Of a stretch of DNA of 64,000 nt, positions 53,481-64,000 are shown in pieces. This DNA is from Thamnaconus septentrionalis. Taxonomy: Eukaryota > Chordata > Actinopteri > Tetraodontiformes > Monacanthidae. The DNA lies in the NCBI GenBank assembly GCA_009823395.1, contig CM020512.1, forward strand, positions 3,985,905 to 4,049,904, given 5' to 3'. The first letter of the stretch is position 1. Each line of letters opens with the position of its first letter. The notes under the pieces were generated by a model. The model was not told the DNA's origin and ran no database searches. It saw nothing but the letters and a program-made list of their open reading frames with translations. The translations under genes and the position numbers were made by a program.

Positions 53481-54403
53481 GGTTGTTTCGCCTATTTCCT
53501 GTTTGTAATTTTTCGAGGCTGACGCTAAAAATTAAAAAACAAATAAATAAGTCATCTCCCTTCATTGACACGGCCCTGCTAGATTTGAAGGCTGGGAGCG
53601 AGAGCACCGTCGCACGGTGGGGAATTTCTAGTTTCTCTCCTACTTCTCACATCGTGATATCAGAGTGGGAGAATATTAGCTGACCCGCTGCAGAGTGACA
53701 CGCCGGTGTTCACCCCGGCACCAGGACACATTTCTCTGTAAAATTATAATAATAAAAAAAACAGGTCTGCTAAAGAGCAATCACACCTCATAATCAAGCT
53801 GTGTTTTTTATCATATTATGGCCTGAATTACACGTGTAAACCGCAAGACTGAACGTCTGGGAGCAATAAAACGCTGCGTTCGAAACCTTTTCCCAAAGAT
53901 TTGCACGACGTGGAACTTGATCCCACGTTTTTATCAAATATTGCCCAACTTTTATGAGGGCGCAGGTTGCAGTAAAAGCAGTAATCCCGATCAGGATCCG
54001 CCGCTATTAAAATATCAAAAGAGGAATTATCAGGCCAAGCTTTGTATAAGGACTTGTTTTTCCATTTATTGCTGCCCTGGAACAGGATAAAGGTAACGCA
54101 GGCCAAGATGTGATATCCCGGACCTCTATCATTTGTACAGAGGGCGGATCGGCTTTATTTGAGTTAAACAAAGGCTGCTAATGACACAAAAATGGTAGCG
54201 CTTGACAGATGAGGCTCCAACGCCCTGCCGAGCTGCCTTCAAAACGTTGACAAAGAGCAATAAAGAAAATAGGATGTAAAAAGAGCAGGACACGGATGTT
54301 GGATAAAGCCAACGGAAAGTGTAAATATGAAAAGTGCACGATAAGGTGGAAGGTGGGGGCATGGAGGCCTCACCAGCCCTGGGCAGGTGAGGAGGGGGGG
54401 TTG

Positions 54404-54404
<1 letters not shown>

Positions 54405-54437
<33 letters not shown>
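54405..54437. repeat. (GT)n microsatellite
   Basis: About 16 GT units followed by a GAGG-type run. Confidence 0.95.
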
Positions 54438-54442
<5 letters not shown>

Positions 54443-54868
54443 AGGGAGGGAGGGAGGGAGGGGGTCGCGTGTGTTTACAAGAAAACAGGAGCGACGCTCT
54501 CAGTCACGACTCCCCTGCCGCGCCAACCAGAGCGCAGCCCCGTGCCTTAGATGTCGGAGGACGAGTAAAACATACCTTAAATAGACTACAAGTGAAGTCA
54601 CTTAACACCCACTCCCACCCCCCCACACACACACACACACCACCACCACTGAGCCCGCTCCGTAGTTTGGTGCTTTTTCTTTTTTTTCGGTTGACAAAAA
54701 AGAAAAAAAAGAGAAGAATAGGAAAAAAAAGGGGAAACAAAACGAGCGCTCCCCTTAAACGGCTCCTTTCGACAACTGATGTGTAAATAAAGCCCCGTCT
54801 CGCAGCGGCTTCCCCTCGTCTTCCCCTCGCTCTCCTGCCGCTGCACTCGCTCAACCCCTCTCTCTCTG

Positions 54869-54870
54869 CC

Positions 54871-54906
<36 letters not shown>
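54869..54906. repeat. (CA)n microsatellite
   Basis: About 18 CA units. Alternating CG/CA tracts continue at 54967-54985 and 54997-55020. Confidence 0.94.
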
Positions 54907-54910
<4 letters not shown>

Positions 54911-56012
54911 GGAGCAGCAGACGCGCGACGTAAAGGTCTCGCTGTGACCCCCCCTCCCATTCCCCACGTGTGCGCGCGCGCGCAATCTCATGCATGCGTG
55001 CGCACACACACACACACACGCCCGGCAACCCCCCCCTCTATAAAAACACAAATATGCCATAACTCAGGCCGTGCGTGGCCCCGGCGCCGGCGAGGAGAGA
55101 CGGGTGGTGGCGGCTGGGTGGAGGGTGGGGGCGAGGGGGCGGGGGTGGTGGAGGGGAGGGGTCCTCTCAGGAAGGTCACCAACAAATGGTTTTCCGATTC
55201 ACTGCCCCTGAAATAATTTTGTGTATTAAAACCTGAATCTGCACTTTCTGGCCTGAAAGCTTTTCTAATTATTGCGGCGTCCTTGGGACAGACACAGATC
55301 CTTCACACGCCGCCGCCGGGGGGGAAACAAGCAGCGGCGCGGCCACCGCACAGCCGCAAACAGTCCCCCCCCCCCGGCCCCTTTCCTCCCTCCCGCCACC
55401 TCCATCTCTCCATCTCTCCACCTCCTCTGCCTCTCCTCTGCTCCGCTCTCCCCACTTTACAGCCGCCACCCCCCCCACCCCCAATCTGTTTTCAAAGCGT
55501 GTCTGTCCTTTATTAAATTGTTTTCTTTTCCACATTATCAGTTGCCATGGAGACCTCATCTCTCAGATTATTTGAATTTCATTATATCTATTGATTTGGG
55601 AGCATTTCATCTTTTTTATTGTTTTTCTGTCAATTTTCGAAACGAATAACCATCTAATTTGCGTCAGCGCTGATTACGTTCGTCCCTCAATAGAGGTCGG
55701 CAGCTGCGCCGGGGAAACAAATCAATGGAAAAACATCATAAAACTCGAAAGTACAATCAACCAGGATATGGGTGACATTCCGTGGTTGCTGAAACGAAGT
55801 CATCAAAAAATATATACTTTTTTTCCCCCCCTGCGCCTCTGCATCTGTGTGTGTGTGTGTGTGTGTGGGGAGAGTTTGGGGCGGGGTGGTGGGGGGGGCA
55901 AATTGAGGAGGACACATATGTGTCTGGGCAGATATATTACTATATTTCACCAGATAATAAACTATGGTAAATTTCCATACTGATAACAGCCCCTCCCTGC
56001 CTAACCGATAGC

Positions 56013-56013
<1 letters not shown>

Positions 56014-56043
<30 letters not shown>
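56014..56043. repeat. (AAC)n microsatellite
   Basis: Ten AAC units next to an AT-rich unique block. Confidence 0.95.
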
Positions 56044-56044
<1 letters not shown>

Positions 56045-57025
56045 GCAAAAAATGCTTACTGTATGTAAATAATTTATGCAATTTTAGCATTTATATATAA
56101 ATTTTTTAATAAGCTACTCGGAGCAAAGTGGCCATTAACAAAACACACAGCTGTCCAATGGGCTAAGCCCAGCAGATCAATTGCACTTTTTTTTTATGAC
56201 ATGATAAAATGCTTTTAAAGCAATTTGCACAAATATGGAAAAAATGACTTCATGTGCTTCATTTATTCATAAGGACGTATTGGTGGTGCTAGTTGGCAGG
56301 GGGGAGAGGGAGTGGGGGAGGGAGGGGGGTCTTACAAAAGCCAGACAGGAGAGATGGTCCCGGTCCTAACTGGAACAGACTTGCTGCCCTCTCCACAAGG
56401 ACATAAAGTTTCATTACTGATGCACGCAGTCAAAGGCAATTTAGCAAACACAGTGTGCAAAAGAAAACATCAGCATATTGCAAGTGTTCTTGTATTAGGC
56501 AGACCTTGCATGTTGTTTTCCAATTTTGATTCATTTTTGCGGGGGCAGGGCAGGGTGCGAGAGGGGGTGATGGATTTTTTTTTCCCTCCCCCCCCGACTT
56601 GTACTTCTCCCTCCTCTCTCCTCCTCCTCCGTCGCTCCCTCCCTCCCTCCCCCCACTTTCACCGTGGTGTCACCCTGACCCAAAGTCAAGGGGAGGTGGC
56701 CTTGGCCGCTGACAGGGCCGCGTGCTTCCCGTACCCGGGGAAGGGAGTGGGAGCGTCGGGCTGGCGGGCGGCTGACGGGGCCTTGCAGGCAGGACTGATG
56801 CGTACACGCACCTTCAGCCGCCGTGATATACGGCCGCGCGGCCAAAACAGGCCCACAAATATCTCGGACGCGTCCGATCATTTAGCATCCGAGCTGCGGA
56901 CGCATTATGCATAGTGGGGTGTGGGGGTGTGGGGGGCGCAGGCGGGGCCATTCGGAGGCTAATCTGGTTTCAAAGCGTCCCCGCTTCATGTGCCGACAAT
57001 GTGACCGTGCTGCTGTGCAAAACAC

Positions 57026-57064
57026 TGCTGCTGCTGCTGCTGCTGCTGCTGCCACTGCTGCTGA
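57026..57064. repeat. (CTG)n repeat
   Basis: About nine CTG units, one CCACTG variant, then further CTG. Non-coding. Confidence 0.93.
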
Positions 57065-58425
57065 AGGCCCCGTGTTCGCAACACATGTCAACAACATTTG
57101 ACAAAGCCAAATTCCCCCACCCGCCTAACCGCCCCCACCCACGCAAAACAAACACACTTCTCCACTGACAGTACTTCTTCCGAGCTCGGGACTTCCAGAA
57201 ATGAGGGCGCTAACAAATTAGCTCTGTTTGCTTGCGTGTGGGTGTGTCAGACGGAGGGAGATCTTATTTTCCCAGCAGCTCCTGGATGGAGGAGAGACGA
57301 GGAAGGATGTTCCGGAGTCACGACTCTCCTCTCCTCTCCTCTCCTCTCCTGTCTCGGCCCGCGCAACAAAACATGACCCTCCCCTCCCCCGTCAGCCGCG
57401 ACAGAAACACCGGCGACTGGATAAACACTATTTTATGCGGTGACTAGATGAATCGTCAGACAGTAATTACAGCCTTCCTCCTCCTGCCCCAACACAGCTC
57501 GGCGGTGCAGCCTCTTCCTTTGACACCGGGGGCTTGCAGCCGCGCCGCGCTATAAAACTGCAGGTGTGTGACGTGTTTGTCGATGCTTCTCCCGACTGGA
57601 TAAATATAAATATTAGAGCCCGCGGCCGGCGACAGCGCCGACGTATTAATAATCGGCGGCTGGGAGCGAACTCCCGATGTTATCTGGTGCCCGCTGGCTT
57701 TGCCGTCAAAGTTCACCGATTCTTTTTTTTTTCTCTCTTTTTTTTTGGGGGGGGGATTATCTGCCACCCTTGCACATTGCGCAACAAAAACAACACGGTT
57801 GTGTCCCAAACTAAACATTCCCACGCCGGGGCCGGCCCAGGCCGAGGGCTCCGCCCACCGCCGGAAGTCCAGAGCTGCTGGCCGTGCTGACACGCTGCGT
57901 TTTTTGGAGCCTTTTTCTGTGCATTTGGACTTAGCCAAGTTGCTATATGGAGCCGCGTGTGGCTTTGATGAGGGGGAGCGAAACCCTCCCCCGCACACGC
58001 ACGCACGCACGCAACACGCCCACACGCCGATCCATCCGGTCAGCCTCCGCTGCGCCGTCAGTGTCCGAGCCCGCTAAAAAGCACAATTACGAGAGGACCT
58101 CGGCTGAATAATTTAAAGAGCATCATTATTGACCTCTATCCGAAATTCCTCTGAAAGGTGCATTAAGATATAGGAGAGCGCAGGAGGTGGAAGTGGATCT
58201 CCCCAGGCCGCCCCTAATGCACTCTGCCGCTGTGCTCTAACTTCCTGTGGACCCCTAATGTGTCTGCCGCCGCTCGCCGGCTTGATGAAGACGATGGTTA
58301 ATGAGGCCCCTGTTCCTCAAACCAAGGATCTCTCAAGACCATCAGGGTGCATTACCATCAAGCCCGCCAGCCCCCTCCCCACCAAACCGCCAAACATATA
58401 CGTGCCGCCGCCGCTGCCCCAAAAC

Positions 58426-58470
<45 letters not shown>
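58426..58470. repeat. (CA)n microsatellite
   Basis: About 22 CA units. Confidence 0.96.
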
Positions 58471-58473
<3 letters not shown>

Positions 58474-58531
58474 GGGACCACCAGTCCCTAACCCCTCCTC
58501 CTCCTCCACCTTTTAGCGGCACCATGGGTTC

Positions 58532-58534
58532 TGG

Positions 58535-58574
<40 letters not shown>
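58532..58574. repeat. (GGCA)n tetranucleotide repeat
   Basis: About ten perfect GGCA units. Confidence 0.96.
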
Positions 58575-58576
<2 letters not shown>

Positions 58577-60816
58577 TGCACTGGGGGAGGGGTGGGAGCA
58601 GGGCTTTTTTTTTTTTTCCCTCCCTCCGATGGTTGGGGGTGTTTGAGGGTTAACTGTCCCTCAGGGGGCTATCAGTGAACCGGGCAGCCGTCACTGCTGG
58701 TGTCCCCGCTTCTCAATTGACAACCAGAGTCTGACAGATTAGCAGCCAGTCAGGGCGACTCGCCGGGCCCGGACACAATTAAAATAATCACTTTTCTCAA
58801 ATTTGGGAGCTCATGTGCGTGACTGTGAGGATGACTTGATGTGAAAACGCCGTCGTTAAAGTGTGTGTGTGAGTGTGTGTGTGTGTGTGGGGGAGGGAGG
58901 CAGGGAGGGAGCCGGGGGAGCGGGCTTGGGGGAGGATCCGCCGAGATGAGGCCTTTTTAATTAAAAGAAAATATTTGTGTTTGCATACTATCGCCATTGC
59001 AACCTGGGATGATTGTGAGAATTCTGGTTGTTTAACGGCTCCTTTAAAAAAAAAAAAAAGGCAAACTGAGGTACTTCTGCTCCTTGCTGCACACGTGCAC
59101 GCTTATTATTTATTAATTTCAATTCGGCTATACATTTATCAAGGAAATTTTTTACAAGTTGCGCCCTTTGGTTTAGGATTGTTATTACCAGCGGTTCTCT
59201 CCTCCAGCTTCAGTTTCCGATAAAACGCCTCAGCGATTAAAGTCCTCTCTGATTATGGCTTATTTATCTGTGCGCTGTGTTTCAAGCGGGGGAAGGATAG
59301 AGGGCACCGAAATAATTAGGCGACTTCTGCGACATCCTGAATGCCAAGGACAGGTGGATTAAAGTATTAAAACAATCGCATTTCAGTCTTGAAATAGTCC
59401 TGCGCTGCACAACTCAGCAGCAGCAGTAGCAGCAGTAGCAGCAGTAGTGTGCGCGTCCATTCAAGTACAGCTGCCAGCTCCATAACGCCACAGGAGAGGG
59501 ATTGAAAAGGGAAAAAAAAACAAAAAAAACAAGCCAATCCCATTAGCTGCGTTCATGCATCTCAGCAGACCTGCTGGAAATGTGAGCAAATCTCAGAGAT
59601 AATTATCCCCCGAAGCTCTCGGATGATAATACATAATCGAACGGCGAGGAAGATTTTCTCTGAAATCTCACAGCCACCGAGCACTAATTTGGGAGGAGAG
59701 GAGCGGAGCGCCTTCCCAGCCAAACGGAAGACAGCGCTGCCACCAGACGCCTCCGCAGCCCAGCAGCGCTGATTTAACTGCTGTCCTCCCATTACGGGCC
59801 CCCGAGAACGGAGCCCCTCCACGTCAGGGGAGGCAAATCATTTTAAGACAAAGGTTGGGACACGAGTTCACGCCGGATTCTGTTTGCAGTGCAAAATTAA
59901 TAGGGGGGAGCGGCGGCGGCGGCGGCGGGCGGCGCTCGCTCAAACATTTCCAACATTAGATGGGGAGCGATCTTCAATTTAATTATAGGTGTTTAACCGA
60001 ACGCCGTGATTTTGATCGCACTCGATAAGAATAAAAGAAAAGATTCGGCGAGAAATAGTAAATTACAGCTTTAATTTTAGTGCCGATAGTTTAAGAGCCG
60101 CCCTCATTTTTTCTTTTTTTCTTTTTAACTGATGTTAGAAAAAAAAAAAGGGAAAAAAAAAGGTTAAGGGCACTTGTTACTTTCTTTTAAAACCTCCATT
60201 AGTGAGCTTGTTACTATCATGGGGGTTTTATCTTGTTGGACACTGAACTGCCTTTTTAAAGAGATAGCAAATCTGTTTTATCAGCATCTACAAGCTTACT
60301 CTCACAGCTCTGGCATTCTTACAGACTCCTGCGAGGGCACGGCCGGAGGAGCAGCGGGAAAATGCATCTTCATTTGTAAACCAAAAAAAAAAAAATAAAA
60401 ATAGAAGAGTTTTATTTCATTTTTTCTTTTCAATTTGCAATTATAAGACAATGTCTCGGCCTCTCCTGCCAGCCCAATCTGGCGGCGTTACGCCAGCAGT
60501 GAAAAGAGCCTCTTTTCTTACTCCTGACAATGATTAAGGTGAGCTGTTCAATGAAATCTAAGCCTCTTAGCCCACCTCCTGCCATCTGTGGCTCCAATAT
60601 TAGAGCTCGGGGGAAGTTCTCTCCTTCACCCCCCCGTCCCCCACACCTCCACCCCCTCCACCCTGGAAAGGAAGGAGAAGAAATAAGTGCCGTTGACGCA
60701 GCAGCAGCAGCAGCAGCAGCAGTAGTCGGAGCGCCGCGGTCAAACCTGCGCTCACCGCCGTGAACGGAGGAGCGAAGCGCGTGTGACGGAAAACAAACAG
60801 GAAGCCGAGACAGAGT

Positions 60817-60821
<5 letters not shown>

Positions 60822-60882
<61 letters not shown>
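60822..60882. repeat. (GA)n microsatellite
   Basis: About 29 GA units. A (GCA)n run lies at 60698-60722. Confidence 0.96.
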
Positions 60883-60887
<5 letters not shown>

Positions 60888-61249
60888 CGTGCCCTTCAGT
60901 CTCTCCCAGTAAAGACGCTCTTAACCGGCTCTGACAGCTGACAGCTCCTTGGCAATTGGGGTCAGTTAAAGGAAAAGTAGCTCAAGTTTTTTCGCCGGGG
61001 CTTTGGCTCCGGAGATGTTGAGGAGCCGCTGCCCACCGCAGCATCAAAGGGGATTACAGGGACGGGCCATCTGTTGCCAGGACGAGCGCGAGCCCTTTTA
61101 TGTCGGCCTCGGCCTGCGCACTCCCGCGTGTGTTTGTCACAATGTGTGTGTTTGTTGGGGAGGGAGGGAGGCGGACGCAGGCACGGAAGGCCTCATGTGT
61201 CTGGACTTTTAACTTAAAGGGCAGCGCGGCGACGGGGACTGGCCGGGCC

Positions 61250-61600
61250 GCTTTGAGCCTGAGCTGGGAGGGGGCGGGGCTAAAGGTTACAGCCGGGCCA
61301 CGCAGGGGCATCAGAGGGCGGAGACCCTCGGAGGTCCGCGCACCACCACCACCGCCATCACCGTCGTCCCCGTTCTCCACTTTGTTCGTTTCTTTCTTTT
61401 TCTGGCTCCGAACTTCGAACGCAGGACCCCAAATTACTGCGAGCCAATCAGAGCGCAGCGCCCCTCCACCCCCTCCCCTGTCACCGCCCCCCGCCTCTAA
61501 TTTGTTTCGGGTCTCATGTTTTTTTTCCTTGCCGCCTCTCGGCCGAGCCGCCCGCCGCTTTGACCCGACGTCGACGCTTATTTTCAGCCCTGTAATTGTC
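61250..61600. promoter_or_regulatory. GC-box and CCAAT-containing GC-rich stretch, possible promoter
   Basis: A GC box (GGGGGCGGGGC at 61270-61280) lies about 170 bases from a CCAAT word in GAGCCAATCAGAGCGC (CCAAT 61444-61448), in a C/G-rich context. This combination is common in TATA-less promoters. No transcript can be seen, so the call is weak. Confidence 0.22.
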
Positions 61601-61794
61601 GTTTAATCAGGCATCAACCTGTCACTTAAAGACCCCGACATTTTTTCTTCTTCTTCTTCTTTTTTTTTTTTTTTACAGAGCGGGAACATTTGCATATGTT
61701 GTAAAACTAATTCCTATCAGAAGCTCCAGTGACTGTGAAAGCGGATGCTCCGTCTCCCTCTTATACTTTCACACCCATGTAGACACAGTTAAGA

Positions 61795-61796
<2 letters not shown>

Positions 61797-61831
<35 letters not shown>
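61797..61831. repeat. (GA)n microsatellite
   Basis: About 16 GA units. Confidence 0.95.
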
Positions 61832-61837
<6 letters not shown>

Positions 61838-62276
61838 CAGAAACGCACACACACACGCACGCAAATGAGTAAAATATGCTCGATCTCACCTTAATAGACG
61901 AAAAAAAACACACATAGTCAGACGCCATACCTGCCGCTCGCTCTCGGCGAAGTCGGTTTTATCACGTTCGCTAACAGTGTGTGGTGACACGGAACGTGTT
62001 AGAACGGGGGGCCTGGCGACGGGCGGCGCCAGCTCGCGCGAAAGCAAAGTGAAGACGACATCCGACATACAGACTTATAAAGAGAATCAATTAGAGTTAA
62101 TAATGTATCAGCGTTTCAAATGCTACATCCATGCATTCGCACTTTGATAAAGCTGCTGTTAAATAGGTCGGCCCGGAAATTTTTTTTTTTTTTTTTCCCT
62201 TCCGTCTTTGCCTTGGCGGGCGACACGACATTACATTATCACACTTCTACATCCAGGAGCCGTGTTCTGCTTGAGT

Positions 62277-62277
62277 G

Positions 62278-62313
<36 letters not shown>
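62277..62313. repeat. (GT)n microsatellite
   Basis: About 17 GT units. Confidence 0.95.
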
Positions 62314-62315
<2 letters not shown>

Positions 62316-64000
62316 TGGGGGGGTTGAGAATCATGTTTTTCGGGACCGAGGAATGCCGGTCCTCTGGAGATCCGCCGCTCTAATTACAGAGTGGGGGAAA
62401 GAAAGCTCTTTGTTCCACCTTTTATTACATTAATTGATAAAAACGGAGCTCGGCTGGAGCGGCCTTATAAGGAGAGGGAGGGGAGGGGAGGGGCTGGACG
62501 GAGGACCACGGGTGGGGGGAGGAAGTGTTCTCGGTGGGCCGGGAGGTTTTAAGGGGGCTGATTTTCAGAGGAGTCCTAATCCTGTTAGGGCCGCCTCCCC
62601 CAACCTCCCCTCCCCACCGATGGTGGCGCTCCGCTCTCCCAGAGGCCCCGCCCACCGCGCGGCGGCGGCCTCGGCGGAGGTGGTGTTTGGCAGCGGCAGG
62701 GGTCTGGCGAGTCCTGGCAGCGCGGTCTGAGCCCAGACCTTAATTAACTGTCTCTTCAGGGGGCACCGAGGGCCACACTGAGACCCCGTGTCACAGACGG
62801 CAGCCGGCCACCAGAGGCACTGAGAGGAAGTGGCATCTCAGCCGCAGGAAGCCGCCTCCCCCGCGTCCATTTTTTAATACGGCAAAAAAAAAAAAAAAAA
62901 AAAAAACCCACAGATTTCACAAGTCGCCGCCGTTTGGAGTCGAGAAGGGAAACAAAATAACCAAGAAGAAACTGTGCTGTGATTTCTCTGTGCCGAACCA
63001 GCAGGACAATGAGTTCCATTTCTGTTGGACGGGCCAATCTTATTTGTCGACCGGTTAAGTAGCTGTAACAGGCTTTGTCATGGCGGTAATCCTGCTTCTG
63101 CTCGCCGCCGCGGCCGCATGCAAAAAAAAATAAATAAATAAAGGAAGAGAAAAAACCCCTCCACCCCGGTCCCGATGCGTTGCCGAGGTAATTAAACGCG
63201 TTGGTGCTGCGTCGGGCCGAGGTGTCCGCCGTGAAGCCACCCAAGTCCCTCACAACAACCCCCACCCACCACCCTCCTCCACTCCTCCCAACCAAGACAA
63301 CCAAGATGCTTCAAGACTGTCAGAAGCATTTTTCACAAAGCTGAAGGATGGAGGTGGGGGAGGAGGGGGGAGAAAGAAAGAAAGAAGGGGAAAAAAAGGG
63401 AGCCGCCACTGTCACACGCGCGCGCGCTCACGTGCACCCGCGCTGGCGAGGCTGTCAGGTAAATTAGATCTGAAAGCTGACAATTTCTGACCATATTTCC
63501 TTGATTATTTCGAACAAATGCACACCAGCCGCTCTAAGGAGATTAAAGTGACATAAAAGTCCCGAGTGGGAGGAGGGAGGGCAGAGAATCCAGGTCACCC
63601 CCATTTGTCCCCCTGCCTGACAGCAGCTATATCGCTATCCAATCCAATAAAAGTCCCCCCCCCCCCACCACCACCACCACCACCCACCACCGCCGCCGCC
63701 CCCCCGCAGCCCTCCCCCACCCCACCGCTCCTTTTGCTTTAATTAATTTTACAGCTAGCTTGCTTAATTACTTTCAATCAAAATCCTCTTGCCATCACAA
63801 AATTAGAAATGGTTCAACTCCATTAGTCTAAATTCTTCATTTACATACACAAAGACTGTCAGCTCTCGCTAAGCAAACGGCCTCCTGCCTGATGAGATTG
63901 TTTTTTTTCACACACTCTATCACTCCCGCGCCCGCACGCACGCACGCACGGACGGACAGACGCGCGCACGTGCACGCCGGCGGCGTTGATTTCTTTTTTT

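Larger units (their letters stand above)
52521..64000. other. upstream region, no gene recognised
   Basis: Mostly non-coding sequence upstream of casz1 with dense microsatellites up to about 55 kb and again at 58.4, 60.8 and 62.3 kb. There are C- or G-rich runs, and unique AT-rich blocks (53690-54340, 55540-55810, 56030-56290, 58080-58160, 59000-59420, 59940-60540, 63440-63560, 63740-63900) that may include enhancers. No open frame shows domains, composition or splice sites of a real gene, and no tRNA or other RNA gene was recognised. Confidence 0.6.

Noticed and set aside
52296..53508. Several frames made of His-Thr, Cys-Val, Leu-Ser or Glu-Arg runs
   Set aside because: They are translations of CA, GT, CT and GA microsatellites, not genes.
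61886..62068. A 60-codon minus-strand frame with a CAG|GTATGG site, considered as another first exon
   Set aside because: It leaves in phase 0, while e2 needs one base from the previous exon, and the peptide is unknown.
1..64000. CRISPR arrays, operons, prophage or other prokaryotic systems, tRNA and rRNA genes
   Set aside because: Repeats are microsatellites or minisatellites without spacers, coding is intron-split and vertebrate, and no cloverleaf or rRNA sequence was seen.

Overview
The window is vertebrate nuclear DNA, almost certainly from a teleost fish. It holds one recognisable protein gene: casz1 (castor zinc finger 1), a transcription factor, on the minus strand. The identification rests on 17 exons joined by consensus GT-AG splice sites in matching phase. 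Together they encode a protein collinear with vertebrate CASZ1, with all 11 castor-type zinc fingers, the N-terminal KRKGGLKLNAICAK motif and the acidic C-terminal tail. The teleost assignment comes from compact introns, very abundant (CA)n, (GA)n and (GT)n microsatellites, and fragments of a retrotransposon tail common in fish.

Layout, left to right on the plus strand. Bases 1-3.2 kb are 3' flank, with a small terminal-inverted-repeat element. About 3.2-5.28 kb is the probable 3' UTR. The last coding exon (fingers 9-11 and tail) is at 5283-6672. Exons encoding fingers 5-8 and the middle linkers lie at 8.4-15.7 kb, and exons for fingers 1-4 at 19.6-25.9 kb. A 66-nt exon is at 28.8 kb, the large N-terminal exon with four SKY repeats at 30.6-31.5 kb, and the exon carrying the conserved start region at 37.1-37.65 kb. 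The remaining 26 kb is upstream non-coding DNA: microsatellites, GC-rich stretches and unique AT-rich blocks that look like possible enhancers. One candidate first coding exon sits at 52439-52520, with a start codon, a good donor and the right phase.

Counted from the conserved ATG at 37606, the model gives about 1917 residues (about 1959 with the candidate first exon), compared with about 1759 in human. This total requires correcting one apparent frameshift in the last exon. The zinc-finger frame enters a (CAG)14 tract, while the conserved acidic tail lies in another frame; one missing base, or two extra, near 5950-6004 would explain it. As written, the sequence ends at a stop at about 5768, giving about 1755 residues.

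I found no second protein gene, tRNA, rRNA or CRISPR array, and no undescribed multi-gene system. The points worth a second look are the frameshift at the coding repeat, the candidate first exon, the fourfold SKY module, the microsatellites placed directly at splice sites, a retainable 106-nt intron that could give a five-finger isoform, and several repeat elements.
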